Source: JAWLCQ01 sp041687095 (lineage in GTDB: Bacteria; Planctomycetota; Phycisphaerae; SM23-33). Taken from it: a stretch of 19,713 bases of DNA. The DNA lies in NCBI GenBank assembly GCA_041687095.1, contig JAWLCQ010000080.1:1-19713 (forward strand), read 5' to 3'. Positions 1 to 8,045 of the stretch are shown piece by piece; within the stretch, counting starts at the first letter, position 1, and the number at the start of each line of letters is the position of its first letter. The notes below the pieces were generated by a model. The model was given only the letters and a program-made list of their open reading frames with translations, was not told where the DNA came from and made no database searches. A program made the position numbers and the translations under genes.

Positions 1-1
1 G

Positions 2-1240
2 TCCGGCTGCTACGATCGATTCCGCAACCGGGTGCTGGTCCCGATCCAGGACCCCGCGGGGCACATCGTGGCGTTCGGGGGGCGGGCGCTGGACCCGGAG
101 GATCCGGCGAAGTACCTCAACAGTCCAGACTCCCCGCTGTTCGACAAGTCCTCGCTGCTGTTCGGGCTGAACCACTCCAAGCAGGCGATGGTGGCGAGCG
201 GGCAGGCGGTGATCGTGGAGGGGTATCTGGATGCGCTGATGCCGCTGCAGGCGGGGGTGGGGAACGTGGCGGCGACGATGGGGACGGCGTTGACGGACCG
301 CCACGTGCGGCTGCTGGGGCGGTACGCGAAGGAGGCGGTGCTGATCTTTGACGCGGACGCGGCGGGGATGGCGGCGGCGGAGCGGGGGCTGGAGATCTTC
401 CTGGCCCAGCGGCTGCACGTGCGGGTGGCGGCGATCCCGTCGGGCAAGGACCCGTGCGACTACGTGCTGGCGGAGGGGCCCGAGGCGCTGCGGCGGCTGA
501 TCGACGAGGCCCCCGACGCGCTGCAGTACGTGTGGGACCGGCGGATGGCGGCGTACCGGGAGGCGGGGGGGAACCTGTCGGACCGGCGGGCGCTGATCGA
601 CGACTTTTTGCGGCTGGTGGTGTCGTCGAGCGTGTACGGGGCGATCGACGAGATTCGCCGGGGGCAGTTGGCGCAGCACATCGGGCACATGCTGAACGTT
701 GCCCCGGGGGCGTTGGCGGAGCACATGGTGCGGCTGGGTCGGGGGGTGCGGCCGGTGGGGGGGGGCGCGGCGGAGCGGGCCGGGTCGGGGAGCGGATCGG
801 GGGGCGGGTCGGGGGTCGGGGGGCGGCGGCGGGCGAAATTCCCGCTCGCCGAGGCCCACGTCGTGGAGGTTTTGCTCAACCGGCCGGACTTGTTTGACGA
901 AGTGGTGGAGAGGATTGACCCGGAGGAGTTCACGGACCCGTCGCTGCGGGCGATTGCCCAGGAGATGTGGCGGCGGGGGTCGGAGGGTTCGCTGGTCATC
1001 GAGGACCTTCTGGGCAGCGAGCGGATGATTCCGCTGGGGGGGCTGCTGACGGACCTGGCGCACGCGGGGGAGGCGCGGGGCAACTTCGAGCAGACGCTGC
1101 GGGGGGCGACGGACCACCTGCTGTACTGCCGCCACCGCCGCGAGACCGAGTCCCGCAAGGCCGCCGGGCTGACGGAGGAGACGTTGCGGGAGCTGAATTT
1201 ACGTTGCCGCGACGTGCGGCGATGGCCTAGAATTTCCTGA
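2..1240 (+). CDS. dnaG: DNA primase DnaG, C-terminal part (5' end outside window)
   Basis: DnaG makes the RNA primers for replication on the lagging strand and at origins. The frame is open to the first base, so the N-terminal zinc-binding domain and part of the catalytic core are missing. The visible part starts in the conserved YDRFRNR / AFGGR block of the primase core and continues into the TOPRIM domain, with the acidic motifs VEGYLD (codons around 215-235) and LIFDADAAG (around 350-370). A Gly/Ser linker (about 773-825) with a GGRRR end precedes a C-terminal helical region expected to bind DnaB helicase. The stop codon is at 1238-1240. The gene lies directly ahead of rpoD, as in the classical macromolecular synthesis cluster. 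Third codon positions are strongly G-rich, unlike the C-rich rpoD next to it. Identification is firm; domain edges are by eye. Confidence 0.96.
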   Translation, partial: SGCYDRFRNRVLVPIQDPAGHIVAFGGRALDPEDPAKYLNSPDSPLFDKSSLLFGLNHSKQAMVASGQAVIVEGYLDALMPLQAGVGNVAATMGTALTDRHVRLLGRYAKEAVLIFDADAAGMAAAERGLEIFLAQRLHVRVAAIPSGKDPCDYVLAEGPEALRRLIDEAPDALQYVWDRRMAAYREAGGNLSDRRALIDDFLRLVVSSSVYGAIDEIRRGQLAQHIGHMLNVAPGALAEHMVRLGRGVRPVGGGAAERAGSGSGSGGGSGVGGRRRAKFPLAEAHVVEVLLNRPDLFDEVVERIDPEEFTDPSLRAIAQEMWRRGSEGSLVIEDLLGSERMIPLGGLLTDLAHAGEARGNFEQTLRGATDHLLYCRHRRETESRKAAGLTEETLRELNLRCRDVRRWPRIS

Positions 1241-1253
1241 TGAACTCGCCCCC

Positions 1254-1283
1254 TTGACGATCGTATGACTCATGGAGTAGAAT
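1254..1283 (+). promoter_or_regulatory. Sigma-70-type promoter of rpoD
   Basis: TTGACG (1254-1259), an 18-bp spacer and TAGAAT (1278-1283) lie in the dnaG-rpoD gap. Transcription would begin near 1290, giving a leader of roughly 45 nt with a GGGAG ribosome-binding site at 1323-1327. rpoD can therefore be transcribed independently of dnaG. Both boxes are near consensus. Confidence 0.75.
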
Positions 1284-1335
1284 CCGGGGCTCTGTACACA
1301 CCGGCGATTCCCAGCCCTCTTCGGGAGCTGTCCGC

Positions 1336-3012
<1,677 letters not shown>

Positions 3013-3066
3013 GGCCGGGCGTGAGCGCACAGCCGGCAGGACTGGAGGGAGTGGTACGGACGCCCT

Positions 3067-3363
3067 CTACAGGTGCCTGCGGATGTCCATCGCTCCATGG
3101 AAGACCCCGAGGATGATCACGGTGTCTTCCCTGGAGCTGAAGAGATAGGCGATGCGGTAGGGCCCGTAGAGAAGGACACGGACGTCTCCGTTGGCCTGGC
3201 GCCGGTAGAGATGCCCGATTGCGGGGAACTCCGCAAGACGCTGGACCTTCTGGTAGATCCCCGAGACCACGTCGGATGCAGCCTGGGGGCTGTCCTGCCC
3301 GATGTACTCGAAGATCCGCTCCAGCCAATCCGATGCGGTTTCGGTCCACCTTATCTGCGCCAT
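3067..3363 (-). CDS. ParE/RelE-superfamily toxin of a type II toxin-antitoxin module
   Basis: A 98-residue protein with the ParE-type layout: an N-terminal helical part with WTETASDWLERIFEYI, then the conserved FPAIGHLYRR turn, the VRVLLYGPYRIAYLF strands and a C-terminal VIILGVFHGAMD strand. Family members are either gyrase poisons (ParE) or ribosome-dependent mRNA nucleases (RelE); sequence alone leaves the target open, but the FPxxG...YRIxY pattern favours the ParE-like branch. Its start overlaps the end of the antitoxin gene by 13 bp, so translation is probably coupled. It converges on rpoD, ending 54 bp from the rpoD stop. No clear hairpin terminator is visible between them. Confidence 0.88.
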   Translation of the reverse strand: MAQIRWTETASDWLERIFEYIGQDSPQAASDVVSGIYQKVQRLAEFPAIGHLYRRQANGDVRVLLYGPYRIAYLFSSREDTVIILGVFHGAMDIRRHL

Positions 3364-3533
3364 TGCTGGATCCGACGGCCCATTTCCTCGTTGGAGATAC
3401 TGCGCCCTTCCTCCGCGTCCTTCAGCCCTTCCTCGACCACCGCACGGAAGGCCAGTTCGCGCAGGATCTCCTCATAGGTCGCATCGTCAGGCTGCGCTTC
3501 GATCACTGCTTTCATCTGCTCTTTGGCCGTCAT
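3351..3533 (-). CDS. Antitoxin partner of the ParE-type toxin
   Basis: A 60-residue, mostly helical and acidic protein: an N-terminal helix, the PDDATYEEILRELAFRAVVEEG segment, then EEGRSISNEEMGRRIQQW. The pattern D-D-A-T-x-E-[ED]-I ... V-E-x-G-L-x-[DQ]-A-E-x-G-x-x-[IV]-[SP]-x-E-E is seen in many small proteins encoded just upstream of ParE/RelE toxins. Such antitoxins normally bind the toxin through a C-terminal segment and may autoregulate the operon; no clear ribbon-helix-helix DNA-binding motif is evident here. The ATG is preceded by AGGA (complement of 3541-3544) 7 nt upstream. It is the first gene of the pair and ends inside the toxin gene. Confidence 0.85.
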   Translation of the reverse strand: MTAKEQMKAVIEAQPDDATYEEILRELAFRAVVEEGLKDAEEGRSISNEEMGRRIQQWRR

Positions 3534-3581
3534 GGTTGATTCCTGGAGGCGCGTTGGGAAGTCCGCAGCTTCCTCTCCTTC

Positions 3582-3610
3582 ATTCTAAGGCGCCCTGCCT
3601 TCAGGGGCAA
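3582..3610 (-). promoter_or_regulatory. Predicted promoter of the toxin-antitoxin operon
   Basis: On the minus strand, TTGCCC (3610-3605), a 17-bp spacer and TAGAAT (3587-3582) precede the antitoxin gene. The -10 hexamer is identical to that of rpoD. The leader would be about 40 nt and carries the AGGA site. Confidence 0.6.
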
Positions 3611-3766
3611 TGTGAACCTCCCCAAGGCGGCCCCATCCACGGCAGGGCGGGAAGCACCCCCTCGTCGCCGGGCGGGTCGGAGAATTCCGGGTTTTCCCGC
3701 TCGCCATTTAAGCCCCCCGGTTGGAACGCCGATCCTTTCCAATACCTTCACGGTGTCGGAGGGTCT

Positions 3767-3794
3767 GCCGGACCTGTAGTCCCCGAGGTCCGGC
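3767..3794 (+). promoter_or_regulatory. Perfect 9-bp hairpin in the leader of the HD-GYP gene
   Basis: GCCGGACCT (3767-3775) and AGGTCCGGC (3786-3794) are exact reverse complements around a 10-nt loop. The hairpin ends 13 nt before the GGAGG ribosome-binding site (3808-3812) of the next gene. It has no T-tract, so it could be a leader control element or an operator for a dimeric regulator. The remaining 3611-3766 stretch shows no gene or convincing promoter. Confidence 0.5.
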
Positions 3795-3821
3795 GGAACA
3801 ACCCAACGGAGGCAACCTGCC

Positions 3822-4847
3822 GTGCCCGAGAACCTCGCACCCATTCTGGTCGTGGACGATGACCCTCGCATCTGCGAGATGATCGACACCTACCTCACCC
3901 CCCGCGGGCTGCCGTGCACGTGCGTGGGCTCGGGGCCCGAGGCCCTGACGCTGCTGGAGCAGGGGGAGTACCCGCTGCTGATCAGCGACGTCTCCATGCC
4001 CGCCCTCAGCGGGCTGGAACTGCTGCAGCACGTCCGCGCCCACCGCCCGCAGTGCCGCGTGATCCTCACCAGCGGGCTGCAGTGCGCCCAGTCCCTCGCC
4101 GAGGCCCTGCTCCTGGGGGCCTACGACTTCATCCTCAAGCCCTTCGACCTCGACCAGGTGGAGCGGTCGGTGCGGCAGGCCCTGTCGGACCGGGGCCCGG
4201 GGCAGTACCTCTCCCTCCGCGCCGCCCGCGCCATGCTCTGCGAGCCCCATCTCCGCCAGGTGTCCCTCGAGAGCATCCGCGCCCTCGTCCACGCCGTCGA
4301 GGCCAAGGACCCCTACACCCGCAAGCACAGCGAGCACGTCGCCCGCTACTCCATCGAACTCGCCCGGCACCTGCAGGTGTCCGACGACATCTTCGAGTCC
4401 ATCCGCACCGCCGCCCTGCTGCACGACTGCGGCAAGATCGGGATTCCCGACAACATCCTGACCAAGCCCGGGGCGCTGACGGACGAGGAGTTCGCCCACA
4501 TCCGCCGCCACCCCGCGATCGGGTTCGACATCCTGGCGAAGATCTCGCTGTTCCAGACGGAGGCGACGCTCGTCCGCGCCCACCACGAGCGGTGGGACGG
4601 GAAGGGCTACCCCGACGGGCTGCGGGGCGACGACATCCCCTTCGGGGCCCGCGTGATCCACCTCGCCGACTGCATCGACGCCATGCTCATGCGCCGCACC
4701 TACAAGGAACCCTACCCCCTGGAACGCGTGCTGCAGGAACTCGACGCCGGGGCGGGCTCCCAGTTCGACCCCCGCCTCGCCCGCGCCGCCATCGACTGGT
4801 GCAGCGAGTACTCCCACGCCCTCATCCGCTGGCAGGCGGCGGCGTAG
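3822..4847 (+). CDS. Response regulator with REC and HD-GYP (c-di-GMP phosphodiesterase) domains
   Basis: A 341-aa cytoplasmic response regulator. Residues 1-125 form a REC domain: acidic pocket D12-D13-D14, phosphoacceptor D56 in LLISDVSMP, T83 in ILTSG and K106 in ILKPFD. Residues about 150-335 form an HD-GYP domain with KHSEHVARYS, the H201-D202 pair in LLHDCGKIGIPDNIL and HHERWDGKGYPDGLRG (about 254-269), which holds the full GYP signature. HD-GYP domains hydrolyse the second messenger c-di-GMP, and the metal ligands appear intact. The GTG start is supported by GGAGG 9 nt upstream (3808-3812). No cognate kinase is adjacent; the only kinase in the window (10348-11436) is 5.5 kb away and on the other strand. 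Confidence 0.93.
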   Translation: MPENLAPILVVDDDPRICEMIDTYLTPRGLPCTCVGSGPEALTLLEQGEYPLLISDVSMPALSGLELLQHVRAHRPQCRVILTSGLQCAQSLAEALLLGAYDFILKPFDLDQVERSVRQALSDRGPGQYLSLRAARAMLCEPHLRQVSLESIRALVHAVEAKDPYTRKHSEHVARYSIELARHLQVSDDIFESIRTAALLHDCGKIGIPDNILTKPGALTDEEFAHIRRHPAIGFDILAKISLFQTEATLVRAHHERWDGKGYPDGLRGDDIPFGARVIHLADCIDAMLMRRTYKEPYPLERVLQELDAGAGSQFDPRLARAAIDWCSEYSHALIRWQAAA

Positions 4848-4862
4848 TCGCGCAGTCCGCGC

Positions 4863-4906
4863 TTGACAGGAGGGGGGCGGGAAAGGGAAAGTAGGGGTTT
4901 ACCCCT
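4863..4906 (+). promoter_or_regulatory. Possible promoter and small palindrome before the DUF6677-like gene
   Basis: A perfect -35 TTGACA (4863-4868) lies in the 80-bp gap, but no good -10 box stands at 16-19 bp; the purine-rich run GGGAAAGTA is there instead. A short perfect palindrome AGGGG-TTTA-CCCCT (4893-4906) follows. The -35 alone is weak evidence. Confidence 0.3.
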
Positions 4907-4927
4907 TCGCCCCCCCCGGAGCCGTGC

Positions 4928-5482
4928 ATGGCGAGACCGCAGCGGACGAAACTGAAACCGAACTTCGCGATCGCGTTGTTCCTGGCCTGGCTGGTGCCGG
5001 GGGCCGGGCACGTCTATGCCGGACGCGTCCGCCGGGGCCTCATCCTCTTCGTCACCCTCACCGCCACCTTCTGGTCCGGAATGGCCCTGGGGGGCGTGAT
5101 GACCGCGGACCCCGTCAACGAACGCTGGTGGTTCATCGCCGAGGGCTTCACGGGCGTGAACGGTTTGGTGGCGTGGCAGCGGCACAAGGCGCTCACGGCC
5201 GACTTCGAGGTCTGGCTGGTGCGGCAGGAGGCCTTCATCCGCGAGGCCCGCCAACTGCCCGTCCGCGCCCAGTGGGAACTCCGCCAGGCCTACTTCGACC
5301 AGTACCTCGCCGAACGCCAACTCGCCCTGGTGGCCCCCGTCGACGTCGTCGCCCGCGCCTACGCCGGGGTCGCCGGCATGCTCAACCTGCTGTGCATGTT
5401 CGACGTCCTGATGCTGTGCCTCATGGGCCGCGCCGCCGAACCGCCCCCGCCCGCCGCCCCGCAGCCCGAGGTGCGCCCATGA
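4928..5482 (+). CDS. Membrane protein, DUF6677-like (planctomycete type)
   Basis: A 184-aa predicted membrane protein. After a short basic N-terminus, the segment ALFLAWLVPGAGHVYAGR leads into a hydrophobic helix (about residues 13-30), followed by GLILFVTLTATFWSGMALGG (about 37-56). A soluble, charged middle section (about 60-145) rich in Glu/Arg follows, then a C-terminal hydrophobic helix (about 146-170) and a Pro-rich tail. The AWLVPGxGHxYxGR motif resembles DUF6677 and TM2-type proteins; I recognise the family from memory and assign no biochemical role. GGAG (4918-4921) 6 nt ahead of the ATG supports the start. Its TGA overlaps the next ATG by 4 nt. Confidence 0.8.
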   Translation: MARPQRTKLKPNFAIALFLAWLVPGAGHVYAGRVRRGLILFVTLTATFWSGMALGGVMTADPVNERWWFIAEGFTGVNGLVAWQRHKALTADFEVWLVRQEAFIREARQLPVRAQWELRQAYFDQYLAERQLALVAPVDVVARAYAGVAGMLNLLCMFDVLMLCLMGRAAEPPPPAAPQPEVRP

Positions 5483-5703
5483 TCGCGTGGATCCCCTTCC
5501 AGACCCCCCTGGCCCTGCCCGGAGGCTGGGTGCTGTGGCTCATCCTGCCCCTGAGCCTCTCCGTCACCATCGTCTACAAGACCCTCCGCGCCGAGCACGC
5601 CTCCCGCATCCCGCGCGACGTCGCCTTCGCCATGGCCTCCGTCCTGCTGGGCCTGACGGCCTTGGGGGCCGGCCTGTGGGCCCTCATCCGCTTCTGGCCC
5701 TGA
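5479..5703 (+). CDS. Small two-helix membrane protein
   Basis: A 74-aa protein starting at the ATG that overlaps the previous stop (ATGA, 5479-5482), so translation is probably coupled. It has two hydrophobic segments, WVLWLILPLSLSVTIVYK (about residues 17-34) and a second one (about 48-72, AFAMASVLLGLTALGAGLWA), joined by a short basic loop TLRAEHASRIPRD. This suggests a hairpin in the inner membrane and a partner for the upstream DUF6677-like protein. A longer reading in the same frame exists but lies mostly under the upstream gene in a shadow frame, so I use the coupled start. Function unknown. Confidence 0.78.
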   Translation: MIAWIPFQTPLALPGGWVLWLILPLSLSVTIVYKTLRAEHASRIPRDVAFAMASVLLGLTALGAGLWALIRFWP

Positions 5704-5716
5704 CGCACGGGGAGAG

Positions 5717-5739
5717 CCCCCGCCCCTCTCCCGCGGGGG
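5717..5739 (+). terminator. GC-rich hairpin after the membrane-protein pair
   Basis: CCCCCGC (5717-5723) pairs exactly with GCGGGGG (5733-5739) around a 9-nt loop, 13 nt after the stop codon. There is no U-tract, so termination is plausible but not assured. Confidence 0.45.
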
Positions 5740-5950
5740 ACCAGATGTCGCGCAGCAACAGAGGAGGGGGCGTGGGGAGATCAGGGGGTCTGGGAACTCG
5801 TTCTTCAGCCGGTGTGCGGTTCGCCCCATGGGGCAGGGCTTTCTTCGCTGCCTCGCGGGGGAACCATCCGCCCCCGAACGACGGCGCCCGCTGTCCCGGA
5901 ACGCAGCACCCCCTCGCCGCCCTTTTCCGCTTCCGCGCGAACGAACAGGC
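5740..5950. other. Intergenic stretch without a supported gene
   Basis: Together with its flanks this is a 316-bp gap (5704-6019). Short reading frames here have no ribosome-binding site or family resemblance. Small palindromes are visible: CCCCATGGGG (5824-5833), GGCAG/CTGCC (5832-5836 and 5848-5852) and CGGGGG/CCCCCG (5856-5861 and 5871-5876). I see no RNA gene. Confidence 0.5.
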
Positions 5951-6016
5951 TACAATGATCGTTAGAAGGGTTGTGGGACGCCAAAGAGTGCATCCCGCCT
6001 CAAGGAAAGAGGATGC
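5951..6016 (+). promoter_or_regulatory. Promoter -10 and leader hairpin covering the ribosome-binding site
   Basis: TACAAT (5951-5956) is a good -10 box, with only poor -35 candidates upstream. The leader of about 57 nt ends in a hairpin: GCATCC (5990-5995) is complementary to GGATGC (6011-6016), and CCTC (5998-6001) can alternatively pair with GAGG (6009-6012). Either fold covers the GAGG ribosome-binding site 7 nt before the ATG at 6020. Confidence 0.5.
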
Positions 6017-6019
6017 GGA

Positions 6020-6691
6020 ATGATTGAACTGCACCACAACCGCATACTGCTCGACGTGGAAACCCAACGCGATTTCTTTGCGCCCGGGGGGGCCTGCTAC
6101 ACCTCCGCCGCCAGCGAAATCGCCAAGCGGATCTACAAGCTGCTCGACTGGGCGAAGCGGGAGCAGGTTCCGGTCATCAGTACGCTGCTGCGGGTCCGCC
6201 CGCACGAGAAGGGCCCCCTGTGCGAGCCCCCGCACTGCGTCGACGGGACCGACGGGGAGCAGAAGCTCTCCCGCACCGTCCTGCCGCGACGGATCAACCT
6301 GGGCCTGCGGAACTCCACCGATCTGCCCGACGACCTGTTCGAGCACTACCAGCAGGTCATCTTCGAGAAACGCACCACCGACCTGTTCGACCACGCGCGG
6401 GCCGAGCGGCTGATCACCGAGCTGCCGCCCACCACGTTCGTCATCTGCGGGGCCGGGGTCGCCCACGGGATCGCCGAGGCGACGGTGGGGCTGCGGTCGC
6501 GGGGGTTCGGCGTGATCATCGCCGGCGACGCCGTCCTCGACCTGGGCCACCCCCTCGCCGAGATGGCCCACCGGCGGATGGAGGCCAAGGGCGCCATCTT
6601 CGTCCCCACGGCCGAGATCATCGCCCCCTCCCGCCCGAGAAAGACCGTGCCCCTGCGGACGGGAAGGCCCAGCCAGGCGCGGCAGCGCTGA
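6020..6691 (+). CDS. Isochorismatase-fold (cysteine hydrolase superfamily) protein with atypical active site
   Basis: A 223-aa protein with the isochorismatase/nicotinamidase fold. LLDVETQRDFFAPGG (11-24) is the first catalytic block with Asp12, and IFEKRTTDLFD (114-124) supplies Lys117. TTFVICGAGVAHGIAEAT (138-155) corresponds to the G-V-x-T-x-x-C-V-x-x-T block that normally carries the nucleophilic Cys. By eye Ile151 occupies that position, so ordinary cysteine-hydrolase chemistry is doubtful; Cys143 is close by but in the preceding strand. Also unusual, the first motif is two residues longer than the common D-x-Q-x-D-F. A Cys pair (C68, C73) lies in the substrate-lid region. Usual substrates in the superfamily are amides such as nicotinamide, or vinyl ethers; none can be assigned here. 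GAGG precedes the ATG by 7 nt. Confidence 0.8.
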   Translation: MIELHHNRILLDVETQRDFFAPGGACYTSAASEIAKRIYKLLDWAKREQVPVISTLLRVRPHEKGPLCEPPHCVDGTDGEQKLSRTVLPRRINLGLRNSTDLPDDLFEHYQQVIFEKRTTDLFDHARAERLITELPPTTFVICGAGVAHGIAEATVGLRSRGFGVIIAGDAVLDLGHPLAEMAHRRMEAKGAIFVPTAEIIAPSRPRKTVPLRTGRPSQARQR

Positions 6692-6800
6692 CGGCCCGGC
6701 CCCCCCCGGGACGGGAGCCCGAAGACGGAACGGGTTCCGCGGTTCGGCGGTGGGGGTGCTGCTCCCGATGCGATAGCGGACGGGCCTTTCCGCCTGGGCC

Positions 6801-6829
6801 TTGCCCGGGGGTTCCCTTTTTGATATTCC
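6801..6829 (+). promoter_or_regulatory. Predicted promoter of prmC, placed for a leaderless transcript
   Basis: TTGCCC (6801-6806), a 17-bp spacer and TATTCC (6824-6829), with a TG dinucleotide at 6821-6822 as in extended -10 promoters. Only 6 nt separate the -10 from the ATG at 6836, and no Shine-Dalgarno sequence is present. Transcription may begin at or next to the start codon. The gap upstream (6692-6800) holds no gene, only small GC palindromes. Confidence 0.5.
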
Positions 6830-6835
6830 AGTGCC

Positions 6836-7717
6836 ATGACCACGGAAGGCAATGCCCCCTGGACGGTTCTGCGTCTGCTGGAGTGGACGAAGGACTACTT
6901 CACCCGGTCCCAAGTGGACGGCCCCCGCCTCTGCGCGGAGGTCCTCCTGGCGCACGTGCTGAGCTGCAAGCGGATCGAGCTGTACGCCCGCTACGACTAC
7001 GTGCCCCCCGAGGCGCAGCTCGCCCAGTACCGCGACCTCGTCCGCCGGGCGGGGAGGCATGAGCCCGTCGCCTACCTCGTCGGGGAGAAGGAGTTCTACT
7101 CCCTCCGCTTCAAGGTGACGCCCGACGTGCTCATCCCCCGCCCCGAGACCGAGGTCCTCGTCGAGCAGGCCCTCGCCCACCTCAAGACCCTCGGCCGCGG
7201 GGGGACGCTGTGGGACATCTGCACCGGCAGCGGGTGCATCGCCATCGCCGCCGCCAAGCAACGGGACGACCTGCGGGCGCTGGGGACGGATGTCTCCGCC
7301 CCGGCCATCGGCGTCGCCCGCGCCAACGCCGCCGCCCACGCGCTGGAGGATCGCGTCCGCTTCGAGGTCTCCGACCTCGTCACGCTGCCCGAGTCGTGCG
7401 CGGACCTTACCCCCTTCGATGTCATCACGTCCAATCCCCCCTACGTGGGCGACAACGAACCCATCGGCGAGTCCGTCAAGCACGAGCCGGACCTCGCCCT
7501 CCGCGGGGGCCCCGAGGGGCTGGACAAGATCACGCCCCTCCTCGAAGACGCCGTCGGGTTCCTCCGCCCGGGGGGGCTGCTGGTGATGGAGTTCGGATAC
7601 CTGCAGGCCGACGACGTCTACGACCTCGTCGGGGAGATCGACGGCTATGCCGCGCCGAAGATCCTCCGCGACCACCAGAACATCGACCGCGTCCTGGTGG
7701 TCCACCGCAAGGACTGA
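6836..7717 (+). CDS. prmC: Peptide chain release factor N5-glutamine methyltransferase PrmC (HemK)
   Basis: PrmC methylates the glutamine of the GGQ motif in release factors RF1 and RF2, using S-adenosylmethionine, which speeds peptide release. The product is 293 aa, the usual length. An N-terminal helical domain (about 1-80) with ARYD and EPVAYLVGEKEFYSLRF recognises the release factor. The catalytic domain holds VLIPRPETEVLVE (98-110), the SAM-binding DICTGSGCIAIA (127-138), and the catalytic N-P-P-Y at 200-203 (ITSNPPYV). RPGGLLVMEFG is the late conserved block. The usual neighbour prfA is not here. No Shine-Dalgarno precedes the ATG; see the promoter entry for the possible leaderless start. 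Confidence 0.95.
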   Translation: MTTEGNAPWTVLRLLEWTKDYFTRSQVDGPRLCAEVLLAHVLSCKRIELYARYDYVPPEAQLAQYRDLVRRAGRHEPVAYLVGEKEFYSLRFKVTPDVLIPRPETEVLVEQALAHLKTLGRGGTLWDICTGSGCIAIAAAKQRDDLRALGTDVSAPAIGVARANAAAHALEDRVRFEVSDLVTLPESCADLTPFDVITSNPPYVGDNEPIGESVKHEPDLALRGGPEGLDKITPLLEDAVGFLRPGGLLVMEFGYLQADDVYDLVGEIDGYAAPKILRDHQNIDRVLVVHRKD

Positions 7718-7730
7718 TACGCATCCCAGG

Positions 7731-7805
7731 TAATTCTCGGGCAGCGTCGGTCTGACGTGGTTGCTCCGCTGCGCTCCGCAAACCACGGCACCCACCCGAG
7801 AATTA
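7731..7805. repeat. Palindromic intergenic element between prmC and tRNA-Ala
   Basis: Perfect 11-bp ends (7731-7741 and 7795-7805, TAATTCTCGGG and its complement) enclose a second stem, CGTGGTT (7756-7762) with AACCACG (7781-7787). The inner left arm contains CTGACGTGGTTGCTC (7752-7766), which recurs exactly at 19613-19627. It begins 14 bp after the prmC stop and could act as a terminator or be a dispersed REP-like element. Confidence 0.7.
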
Positions 7806-7859
7806 AGTGGAACGCGTATGAGCCTCCCCGCGCCCGCGCGAGAAATCGTCGAAAAGGGC

Positions 7860-7889
7860 TTCACAAGTCCCCGGCGACCGCGATATACT
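7860..7889 (+). promoter_or_regulatory. Promoter of the tRNA-Ala gene
   Basis: TTCACA (7860-7865), an 18-bp spacer and TATACT (7884-7889). Both boxes are 5 of 6 to consensus. Transcription would start a few bases before the mature tRNA at 7905. Confidence 0.7.
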
Positions 7890-7904
7890 GCTCGTCTGAC
7901 CCAC

Positions 7905-7977
<73 letters not shown>

Positions 7978-7979
7978 TG

Positions 7980-8017
7980 CGACCCGCGAAGGCAACCGCC
8001 GACGCGGGTCGTTTTCA
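7980..8017 (+). terminator. Rho-independent terminator of tRNA-Ala
   Basis: CGACCCGCG (7980-7988) pairs perfectly with CGCGGGTCG (8003-8011), followed directly by TTTTC. The stem begins only 3 nt after the mature tRNA end, so the primary transcript has a very short 3' trailer. Confidence 0.85.
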
Positions 8018-8032
8018 TTGGGGGGGGCGGAG

Positions 8033-8038
8033 TACAAT
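8033..8038 (+). promoter_or_regulatory. -10 box of rnpA, 7 nt before the start codon
   Basis: TACAAT (8033-8038) precedes the ATG at 8046 by 7 nt. A -35 box is unclear (TTTTCA at 8012-8017 would leave a 15-bp spacer and overlaps the terminator U-tract). The spacing suggests a leaderless or nearly leaderless mRNA. Confidence 0.4.
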
Positions 8039-8045
8039 GGTCGCC

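Noticed and set aside
3721..3748. TTGGAA-N16-TACCTT as a promoter for the HD-GYP gene
   Set aside because: The -10 matches consensus poorly, so I could not support it.
3073..3862. Plus-strand frames over the toxin-antitoxin pair
   Set aside because: The minus-strand genes have ribosome-binding sites, a promoter and ParE-type motifs; the plus frames have none of these.
5684..7864. Long minus-strand frame of over 700 codons
   Set aside because: It spans intergenic repeats and the complement of two recognised genes; composition is an artefact of high GC.
7980..8045. Longer RnpA starting within the tRNA end
   Set aside because: It would read through the tRNA terminator and exceed family length; the ATG at 8046 fits better.
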